Shown one piece after another: positions 55,168-64,000 of a DNA stretch of 64,000 nucleotides. This DNA comes from Hydractinia symbiolongicarpus (taxonomy: Eukaryota; Cnidaria; Hydrozoa; Anthoathecata; Hydractiniidae): positions 25,548,501 to 25,612,500 of the forward strand of contig NC_079879.1 in assembly GCF_029227915.1 (NCBI RefSeq), given 5' to 3'. A program made the translations under genes and the position numbers. The stretch's first letter is position 1; each line of letters opens with the position of its first letter. The notes under the pieces were generated by a model. It did no database searches and was not told the DNA's origin. It saw only the letters and a list, made by a program, of their open reading frames with translations.

Positions 55168-58100
55168 AATAAATTAATTGTATACTAGTTCATAATTTAT
55201 TGGTTTGAACAGTTTATCACATGAAAACGCTTCTTAACACATGAAAACAACATATATTGTTCACACTGGGTAAAAAGAAATAAAGTTTTGATTATGTAGT
55301 TCCCTAAAGCTTAGAAACAGTAATAAAAAACTTTTGTCAGACCCTATACCACTTGTCCCTCAAGATTTATGTGGTTTAAAGTTTGCAGAAATAAAAAAAC
55401 TGAAACAGTTTCCATACAGTATCAATGATCATAATTCTTAAAGTTTTACTACAATTGTGGACAAAATATAACGAAACAGGGCACTTAATTTTGAATTTAG
55501 CTTCCACAAGTGACCACATTAGTTGTTTCATATTAGAGTTATGCATTTCAAACTACCAAAGTTTCACATCTAACTAAGAAGTTAAGACCTCAGGTTATTT
55601 GGTTACATACTCTTGAAATATGCTAACTGTTGCTGGCGTCAAATGGACCATTATTCCCAAATTTCGCGAATTTTGTGGGTCACGAATTGCATTATTTTGT
55701 TGTACATGCCTGCTAAAGAATGTCACTAGCGAAACTCTCTATAGCTAGCAACCTGACCTAGGAATGCCAAGTTAGCGACTCAAAAAGGTCGCCAATTGAC
55801 CCTTTTGTCCCTGTTTCAAAAAAGACTAAAAAACTGTTTTTGTTTTATTTGTCCATGATTGTAAATAATATAGCAGCTACAGCTAGAGCCAGCTAAAAGC
55901 TAAGTTGGCTACTGATAAGTTTTTCTCCTGCTTTTGCTTTAGAAAAATGCATGATGAAGGATTTAAACAATTAAATGATCTTCACCATCACGACGCTACT
56001 TCACTTTCTCTTTTAAGCTACCAAATTTCCAGGGCTAATTTTCCGCTTTGAGTGCGCGATAGACACAAAACCCGAAATGGTTAACCAGAACCCGAAATGA
56101 GCTATTGTTACACACGGATTTCACACGAACACGTGTGGGTTGTTGTTTCGTAAAGGTAAGTCGCCCCACACTTTAACACAGGTTTCACCCCGTTAACGTG
56201 TGCTCCACATAAAAACAGTTACCCCAAACCTCGCCCCCTCCTTTAAAGTGCGGAGTCATTAAGTAAGCGTGAAGGAGACGAAAGTGTGGAGCGACTGTTT
56301 GCGGGTGGAGCAACTGTTTCCTAAAAAACAACAACGATGCTGCGATTCTCTCCCCTCCGCGCATAATCTATCGCTACCATAGGGAAGATATTAAAAAAAT
56401 CACGAAAACAGGAAAAAATGATGATTATCAAGCAGTTAGTTTGAAATATTATCTTTTGCGTTTTATGATACGGTGTATTTTACTTCTTAGGTCAAAACGA
56501 CCAGACGCGAGAAGTGTTGGCATGCGAAATCTAGTTCAAAAATGGCTTTCAGTTTTTATGCGTAGGCGCCGCCGATGTGCTTTTGTAATATAATATTTTG
56601 CGACAGCCTAGTCGAAACATAAATCTGGAAACGAATTATATCACAATGGTAGCTCAGCCGAGGTAAACAAAGCTAATATTTTTAGCTCTTAGGTGTTAGC
56701 CAGGACGCGCATCGGCTAGGTATGAGACAAAGAGTAATTGAAACGAACACTGTATCCTGCATATTGTACTACTTTATAAGGGCGTTTTCTTCTTGTCTGT
56801 TACGGCGGAAAAAACACAGATAAAGCAGAGCAAAAGACGTCAATTTTAGGTTGTTTCTTTTGAAAAATTTTTTTTGTTTTTTGAAAATCAGAACATTTTT
56901 ATCGAGATGTTCGTCACAGTCGTAAAAAAGTTTTACGAGTTCGTTACTTTACCTGTTCCTAAAAACAAAGTGTCCATTGCAAATGCAAGGTGGTGTCCCG
57001 TTCGTGAAAGTGAAATAATAAGGAAAAAACAAAAAGCATCTCTTATCTACTTCCAGGAGTTTGATGTTATGTTTACTCAATAGCGTAATTTTGTCATAAC
57101 GTCGAAGAAAAATGCTAGAAAATTTCGTAGTTAATAGAAGCCGAAGTGTTGACTATTAAGAGAACAAAATAAAATTCACGAAATTAAAGTTTTCTATTTA
57201 CGTGATAAAATGTAACTATCGACTTAGATATACCAGGAGCCGTTGCCTTTTTTACATTTTTGACCCAGACAAACATTTCGTCCAGCGCCATTATGGAACA
57301 ATCTTTCAAGGCTGTGTGAAGACACATATAAATAAGTACACGAAACCTTTACCAAAAACTTAGCTAATGTTCTCAAAAATTTGATCTCGCATGGCAAAAT
57401 TCTTTCTATTTATGGGCATCCGTTAATCTGCAGTAATGTTTAACCTATCAACATTTGGAAACTATTTTTAGACGTGTTTATTCAATTCTCTGTGGAAAAA
57501 ATATGTGCGAAACTAGATTTCGCGTAATTTATTTTGCAATAAAAAAATAGGAAATGTTTTGGAAAAAAAAGCTTACTGCATAAAAGATTTTATTGAGCTA
57601 CAGTGTACTTATTAAAAGATCAACTTTTTGGAATTTTGGAATTTCTGGAAATTTGACATGGTTGTACTGAAATCTCAGACCATCCTGGCAAATCCGAAAT
57701 GGGACCTACAGTTTTGGTTACCATAAGATTACCATAAGCAGTTTTGATAGACGGTAACGTTCTTCCTTATAGGACCATTCTAGTCCTTTGTGTTGTTTTT
57801 GTAATTATTTTTTGGGGGGAAATAACCAAAAATATAATTTTTTTTACTAAAACAGATTTTATATCGCAAGATATAACATGTAGCAAAAAGAACTTGAAAA
57901 ACAGGCGAAAAGTTTTTCTTCTTGATATTACTTTCCACATTAAAGACGAATGGGAAACAAACCAAAATATTGTTAAACATTTAAGTCCTCTTGGAAAACA
58001 ATGAGCACCAGAAGAATCGAAATTTTTTCACCATTAAAAATCATTTTTCCCTTGCAGTAACCTTGAGGGAAAATTTCGTAAAAAGAAACTTTCAAGGTCG

Positions 58101-58643
58101 TGCGTCTGATTTTAATGTTTGCCAAGCATCCTGATCAATGTAATGTGTTTAAAAATTTCTTTAGTATTTAAAATGAAAACATTTTGTTTACTTTATTTTT
58201 ATTCAAAATGACCAACAGTAAGAAAATAAATATAACAAGACTAAAAGTTAAAATGGAGAAAAAATTAAAGCCATTCCATGGGTCTATATTTGAAAAATCG
58301 TCGATGGCTACATTTGCGATTTCCTAAGTGATTTCAACACGTTTTACTGGGATAAAATATAAGCCTCAACAATTTCTTCTTTCGTTTCAAAAATTTGATA
58401 CTAAAAGAATGAGAAAGCGGAGAAAAACAAAGCCATTTAAGAAACTCAAAATTTGAGTAAAATATACAAATACTGCAGCATGATGACCGAACTTGCAAAT
58501 AAGCTCTTATGTTCATGCATTTCTAGCTGGAAAAAAGTGACTCAATTTGAAAAAAATAGTTTCGCGCCTATTGTGTAAACAAAAATGAAAATATAAACAC
58601 AAGCAATACCTATATAATGCACGAAAACGACAATTACCTCATA

Positions 58644-58890
58644 AGTACTAATTTCCGCTCGTATTCATTTTCGCGCAATGACAATATGAAGGTTTTCTGC
58701 AAGTGTTAATTTTCGCAAGAGCTTAACTTTCGGAGCAAACAATAAAGAAAAAAATAGGGTTTTATAAAGACAAATGTGTATTTATAACTCCTTTCCGCAA
58801 TCGGCCGTATAATTACTTTTGCGCATAAATCATGTGCTGAATTCCGTCTATCAACAAACTTCTTTGCCCAAAGGCGCGAAAATTAGTACG
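58644..58890. mobile_element. MITE-like inverted pair
   Basis: AGTACTAATTTCCGC (58644-58658) is mirrored by GCGAAAATTAGTAC (58876-58889). Between them are several TTTTCGC words. Possibly the ends of a small MITE related in style to the one at 23668. Confidence 0.4.
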
Positions 58891-58947
58891 CGCTAATAAT
58901 ATAATATGAATAAGGTATAAACATGAAAAAATGTCACATTCTGAAAT

Positions 58948-61900
58948 TTATTTTACATTCTTTGTGTTATCATTTTGTGGCTCATAATTTACCAAGATTT
59001 TACCTATTAAATACTTTTCGTTTCTAATCCTCTCGTACAAAGCTTTAAACTGTTTCCCTTGAAAGATAATGATAGCAGCAAGAAGTATAATGCACATCAT
59101 TACAGGATACACGCGTCGCAAACACAGCAATGAATTGTCTTCAGAGACTCCTAGCCACGGAAGAACGCCCGCAGTGACGACATATGGAATGGTTATCGCC
59201 AACATCAACGTGTTAATCACTGGGTAAAATATTGTGCTCATTATAAACGTTAAATCGATGTTTGCAAACCCATTGCGGTAAGCTCTATCTATAGCATTTT
59301 GTAACCACCAATTGGGGCCGACCATAATGAGTGCGCACATGATCTTTAAATGGAGCACACCTAACGCCCAATCCTGCCATATGTATATAACCGGGGTTTG
59401 GTCGTATGGAACACGTAGAGGAATCACTACAACGAGTTCAAAAATAATACCAAGAAGGAACGGCGTGATACCAAATAAAGCGAGAGTACCTAGTATAACT
59501 TTTGAAACTATTGAAAGAAGCCATTTCGCCTTTCTGTATACCGTGCTAAAACCAACTGGATACCATGAAGAGACAGCAACTAATATTCTTAAAGTTAACC
59601 AAATCACATAGAAACCAACAGCTGCGGTATATAATTCATGAACGACAGTATCACCAAACACCAATGCAAGAAGGTTTCGTCCAATTATAACTGGCAAGGT
59701 GAACGCCATTACTGCAGCCATTATGAATGATACCATGACAATCATAATAAACATGCATACTCTGATTTTAAAGTATTGAGAACGATGGTATGATCGCACT
59801 ATCGGAGAACCCACCCCTTCAAGTGCATTCTCGAGAGGTAATCCTTTGGGTAAAGGACCTTTTTGCCACCTGCCCATTGCATCCACATACACAATCTGAT
59901 AAGCATTCACTGTTTTTAAATCAACATCTCCAATAATGTATGAACGCATATCTAGAACCTTTGAAACAACGCGTGTCCAAAGCCGAATAAAATCTTTAAG
60001 CCACTTTCGTGCATGGCCTTGTTCAAGAAAAGCAGGCAAAACAACTTGTAATAACAATAACTCAAGCGACATTTCACTGATAGGTGCATCAATATTCAAC
60101 GAAACGTTGAATGGTATAAATCCTGATGAGAATAACTTTATCAGTTGAACTGGAATCCACACTACCACCAAAACAGTACTTCCAAAGACAATTAAAGACA
60201 ACGCGAATCTCCTTGCGTGGCGAAACACACTTAACTGAATCATCTCCTTTACAGGATGAAATTGAGGATCGTTAATATTTCTTAAAAACCATAACACACC
60301 AGGTCTCAATATTTCTCGCAACAAGATGATAAATGATGCAAAATAAAACACATACAACATCCCAACAAGCCAGTGAAGGAAAGTAGCAGTCACAGGTGCA
60401 TATTCTAAACTGTCTTTTCTATCCTGAAGAGAAATTGCAAACAGTGGCAGTGAACATATGTCAAGCCACCAGCCACAAACAAGTGGGAAAAAGCCAATTT
60501 CTACCACAATTAGTATAGCTACTTTCAGTACGATATAGCACTTTGCAATTGTCTTCCTCAACCTTCTGAATGAGGTAAAACCGAGCAGGTAATGAAGCAA
60601 AACCATACTGATAGTAATAACGAAATATCCAATAAGTAACATTACTGCTCCATCTAAAGTATTTCCACTGAGCTTCTTACTTCCAAATAAAATAGTCATA
60701 AATAAAAGCCCAATATGATAAGGACAAAATGCAAACACAAGGATGAATGATGTATTTAAGGATATTATCCAGAAAACGTGTTCCAAAAATACGAATGAGC
60801 CGTCCAAGCCCAAAAACCTCTCCCACGTTAAATCTTCCATGATGGCATCAGGATTCCATCCACCATCATTGTCGTGATTATTTTCTGCATTGTGTTCAGC
60901 AACATCAGGCATATTATCACCAATGTCGTTAGCAACTCCTGCATGATCTTCATCATCAGCTACCAAGTTTTCTTGAGGTGGCCCCTGAGGCTGTTCTGGC
61001 CTGTTGCCAAAAAGATTTCGGATTATAGCAATAAAGCGAAATCCTTGTACTTCTGGGTCTTGATCGTTTAGCCAGTTGGGTACACCATGCACCACGACTT
61101 GTTCTCTAAGCCATAACAGCATTATAAAACCACCAATAGATACTGAGACCACTAATGCTCCAAACACACAATCCATAAAAATACTTTCAAGTGTCAACAT
61201 ATCATATGGCAATGTCAGTAGTGACTTTACTGAACCAGAAAATAAACATTTGTAAATTCTATAAGCAATCAGAGGTACCACCCCTAACCATAGAATTATG
61301 ACAAGGGTGTAATGCAACCAATATTGTAATGCTTTCATAATGTTCTTCCAGAAACCATGAAGTATTTCAAGAACTGGAATTGATTTCGGCATGTCAGGTG
61401 AGTATACAGCTTTAAAGGTAAATTTATGTGCACATAATTCGCAATATTCTTTTTTACTGTGATCTAACCACTGCATTAAGAGCCATTTTCTGTAAGAATC
61501 AGGCAATACTCAATAAGGAAAGGAAGTGAGGTTTCCAAAATTACTAGATTTTTACTTATGTTAAAGATACTATGGTTTTAGGAATTTTTTGAAAATTTTG
61601 TTCGATTTCGGTTATCGGTTAAGATTTTATGGCCCCTTAAATATTTGCTATTTTTGGGCCTTTTTGGGCCATTTTTAAGGAATTTCTGGGTTCCATGTTT
61701 GAAATTATATAAATTATAAAATTAGTTAGCAGTCACTTTGATTTCATATGGATTCTGTTGTAGTCCATAAGTTCTATGGATCGTGTACCAGTTTTGCAGA
61801 ATTTTTTACCTAAACTGTTTTTTTCGAAAGTTTGAAGGTCATTGATGGAAACCACATACGATTTCAATGCTTAGTTTAATGTTTTCTCTGTACAAAAGTA

Positions 61901-62566
61901 AGCACTTTACCCAATGCCATTCAGATTCCCACATTGCTGTATAAGGTGTAACCAAATTTGGGCCTCAAAAGCAGGGAAAATTGGTCAATTTTTAGGAAAA
62001 AAGGTCCGAGAGGTGGTTTTGAGCTATAATTTTTAGCTAAATGTGAAAAAAATTCTGCAAAACTGGTACACGATCCATAGAACTTATGGACTACAACAGA
62101 ATCCATATGAAATCAAAGTGACTGCTAACTAATTTTATAATTTATATAATTTCAAACATAGAACCCAGAAATTCCTTAAAAATGGCCCAAAAAGGCCCAA
62201 AAATAGCAAATATTTAATGGGCCATAAAATCTTAACCGATAACCGAAATCGAACAAAATTTTCAAAAAATATCTAAAACCATAGTAACTTTAACATAAGT
62301 AAAAATCTAGTAATTTTGGAAACCTTACTTCCTCTGAGTGCCTGACTGTTACAGAAAATGGCTCTTAAGCAGTCCTGATGTATAAACTTTATACTCCCAG
62401 TACATATGCAAGGGTAATGCAATGGGTTGTTTGGGGTTGCTTCCATCCTGCAAACTCTGCATACGTCTGATTCATCATGATGTAGATATTCGTGTTCTGT
62501 TAAAGAAATATCTTCTTCTGGCGAGTTATCTTGCATTTGTGCATTTTCTTGTGCAAGAACATCCAT
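58948..62566 (-). CDS. MARCHF6: E3 ubiquitin ligase MARCHF6 (TEB4/Doa10), interrupted by a transposon
   Basis: Multi-spanning ER-membrane RING-CH ubiquitin ligase that acts in ER-associated degradation and sterol-enzyme turnover. The RING-CH ligands are C36, C39, C53, C55, H63 and C66 in the first piece (62369-62566), then C79 and C82 in the second (from 61479 down). The second piece is one exon ending at 58948, with many membrane spans and the family signatures ELTWERFLGLDGSFVFLEHVFW, HWLVGMLYVFYFASF and LRPGVLWFLRN. The two pieces are split by an 885-bp foldback element at 61480-62364 inserted at a TTAA in the codons Leu67-Met68. Leaving out the element and one TTAA gives about 909 codons, matching the human length. 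A splice using GTAAGG (62323-62328) and acceptor GAG|TATTG (exon from 61508) would keep the frame but add 23 residues. AATAAA overlaps the stop codon. Confidence 0.93.
61480..62364. mobile_element. 885-bp foldback transposon in the MARCHF6 RING-CH coding sequence
   Basis: Arms at about 61480-61807 and 62047-62364 are inverted copies, about 95% identical over some 320 bases. A 240-base non-coding spacer separates them. The outer tip is GAGCCATTTTCTGTAA. Both sides carry TTAA (61476-61479 and 62365-62368), the single TTAA of the host codons TTA-ATG duplicated. No transposase is encoded. TTAA duplication points to piggyBac-type mobilisation in trans. Confidence 0.93.
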
Positions 62567-63495
62567 TATTCTAATAAATCTATTTTAGTTGGGCAACCTA
62601 GAAAAAATACAAACATGTACTTATTAAGTTTTGTTAATGTCATTCAAGGTTAACGTTATGTTTGTAAAAAGTAGTTAATTAAATAAACTGTTGGAGCTGG
62701 TTATTGAATTTTACTACCAGATTTTATAATGACAAAATTTTAAAAAGGCAAAATTGCTTTATCCCTAAAAAGGACCTGTTAAAAATGTAAAAATCAACAG
62801 ATTCATTTGAGATTAAACTTTAGGCAGAAGTGACAATTAAACTGATAAAACACTATAATTAGCGAACAGGCATTTGGGCAATCATAAATTGAACTGAAAA
62901 AACCTTCTTTTTTCTCTGCCTTTGTATAACATCTGTATTACGCGAACATCTTAATTATGTGATTTCAATTTTATCACCAACATTCTCTTTTTACTGGCAA
63001 CTCTGGATGACTTGATGTGAAATCCTGAGACTTACATCTAGGGTCTACCATATTACCAATTTCATCAGCAACAAAACTTGTGCACTTTGCAAAACAGACA
63101 GCTAGGTGCAGCTCATTGTTGAGAAAATTTACGGGCCGTGGGGAATGACAATTTAATCTGTTGTTATCGTTATCATTAAAATTGGTAATGTCTGCTCTTA
63201 AACAAGAAAGATATAGCTAGCTAGCTATATTAACCTTATATTCCTTAAAATCTATAAATTACCACAAAGATTCAATTTGGCTATGTGGTCCTTCTTTTCT
63301 TGACTGTCAGAATGCGTGCACATATACGGAACATTGTAAACATTCGTAACTCATCTAATGGCTAACATTTATTTCCTTTTGCTTTATTATATAATGTATA
63401 ATGTTAATAATAAGGGGAATATTAAAAAAACTAAAAAAATCTGTCCCCTTCTTACCCCCTCCCTAGACTAAAACAGAACCTACAGTCAGGGATAA
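62567..63495. other. MARCHF6 upstream region
   Basis: No gene seen. On the minus strand TTTTTTCTAG ends at 62598, 31 bases above the start codon, a likely acceptor for a 5'-UTR intron or spliced leader. A GCTA run (63213-63228) is present. No core promoter can be identified with confidence. Confidence 0.45.
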
Positions 63496-64000
63496 CCGCA
63501 AATTTAGGCTATCACGCCAAATTAAGATAGTAGCTTAGTTAGGAGATTTTCCATAGACTAGTTAGGAGATCATCTCCTATTTAGGAGATGTGTTTTCTTC
63601 TTTTCTGATTATCTCGAAAACCACGTCTGGTCGCGCCAACTTCTTTCGGAGTTTTGTTGCTCATTACATCATCATGTTGAAAATATGCACGCGGGAAATT
63701 TAGCCTTTTTTCAGGAGCAACCGTGGCCGTAACACAAAGAAGCCGTAACACAGCGCATGATGCGTTCTTAATCAAAACAAACTAAACGCTAAATCTTCTG
63801 ACAGCGCAAATAATAAAGAAAAATATATTTGGACCATCAAAAGGGGGTTCTATAGAATGTTTGTAGCTAATAAAATCATTGTGATTATGCAACAGAACAG
63901 CAATAGGCAGCAAAAACCATGTTGATAGCCTAATTAGGAGAGATAAATCGCCTAAATAGGCTATCGCAGACTAATTAGACTAATATAGCCTAATTTGCGG
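63496..64000. mobile_element. Element with TAGGCTAT-rich inverted ends, reaching the window edge
   Basis: CCGCAAATTTAGGCTAT at 63496-63512 is mirrored by ATAGCCTAATTTGCGG ending exactly at 64000. Sub-terminal copies of TTAGGAGA, TAGGCTATC and CGCCTAAATAGG recur in both halves. The minus frame at 63581-63775 inside it has no known motif. The true right boundary may lie beyond the window. Confidence 0.55.

Larger units (their letters stand above)
53574..58947. other. 5.4-kb intergenic region upstream of SS18
   Basis: No protein gene recognised; open frames at 56874-57083 and 57744-58004 lack known motifs. It holds a near-perfect hairpin (54371-54441), a TTAA-flanked MITE (54702-55167) and another MITE-like pair (58644-58890). 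A GC-richer patch at about 56100-56360 has CACGTGTG and repeated GTGGAGC words, which may be a promoter or an old repeat. Candidate donors on the minus strand near 54262 and 54490 could belong to SS18 5'-UTR exons. Confidence 0.45.

Noticed and set aside
56874-58004. Two plus frames (56874-57083, 57744-58004) as small genes
   Set aside because: No recognisable motifs, no splice context and ordinary AT-rich composition.
61420-61508. Start of MARCHF6 as an independent protein beginning inside the transposon tip (PDSYRKWLLMQWLD)
   Set aside because: The preceding residues are transposon-derived; the real N-terminus with the first six RING ligands is at 62369-62566.
62273-62364. Short MARCHF6 isoform ending QALRGSKVSKITRF
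   Set aside because: The tail after Cys66-Leu is read-through into the transposon arm; it would lack two RING ligands.

Overview
This 64 kb window is animal nuclear DNA. It is AT-rich, its genes carry GT-AG introns, and the coding islands sit in a sea of decayed transposons. The six recognisable host genes (a flavin monooxygenase, ANKH, MBTPS2, VCPIP1, SS18 and MARCHF6) are all metazoan in type. The protein divergence, the mix of Penelope-like, BEL/Pao, copia and LINE debris, and runs of GCTA suggest a cnidarian, perhaps a hydrozoan. The clade is an inference and not something the sequence proves.

Layout. Positions 1-15,000 are repeat-dominated: LINE fragments, a Penelope-like element with a GIY-YIG endonuclease, a tRNA-derived SINE, a degenerate ~100-bp tandem array, and a young copia element (10,528-14,353) with identical 278-bp LTRs and an ATTTA target duplication. 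At 15,388-17,420 lies a two-exon flavin-containing monooxygenase. A diverged, broken copy of it lies at 33,381-34,991. Between them are foldback elements, three adjacent modules with ACAG microsatellite ends (25,397-27,335), a second Penelope-like reverse transcriptase (27,440-28,790) and a BEL/Pao remnant (29,400-31,540).

The gene-rich right half starts with ANKH (13 exons, + strand, 36,079-42,135), which runs tail to tail into MBTPS2 (5 coding exons, - strand). VCPIP1 (2 exons), SS18 (one coding exon) and MARCHF6 follow, all on the - strand. These are housekeeping genes: pyrophosphate/ATP/citrate export (ANKH), Golgi intramembrane proteolysis of SREBP/ATF6 (MBTPS2), a p97/VCP-linked deubiquitinase (VCPIP1), a BAF chromatin-remodeller subunit (SS18) and an ER-membrane ubiquitin ligase (MARCHF6). 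MBTPS2, VCPIP1 and MARCHF6 all serve ER/Golgi sterol or protein quality control, but nothing here shows that they are co-regulated.

Most striking observations: (1) an 885-bp foldback transposon flanked by TTAA sits exactly inside the RING-CH coding sequence of MARCHF6; excising it with one TTAA leaves an uninterrupted frame of about 909 codons, the family's normal length. (2) The copia LTR carries two perfect heat-shock elements and one partial one just upstream of a TATA box, so the element may be heat-activated. (3) The same copia has an in-frame deletion of the reverse transcriptase end and RNase H, yet its LTRs are identical. (4) All intact genes have a splice-acceptor-like AG within about 40 bases of the start codon, which fits 5'-UTR introns or spliced-leader trans-splicing. 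(5) VCPIP1 ends in about 14 copies of a 9-residue repeat.
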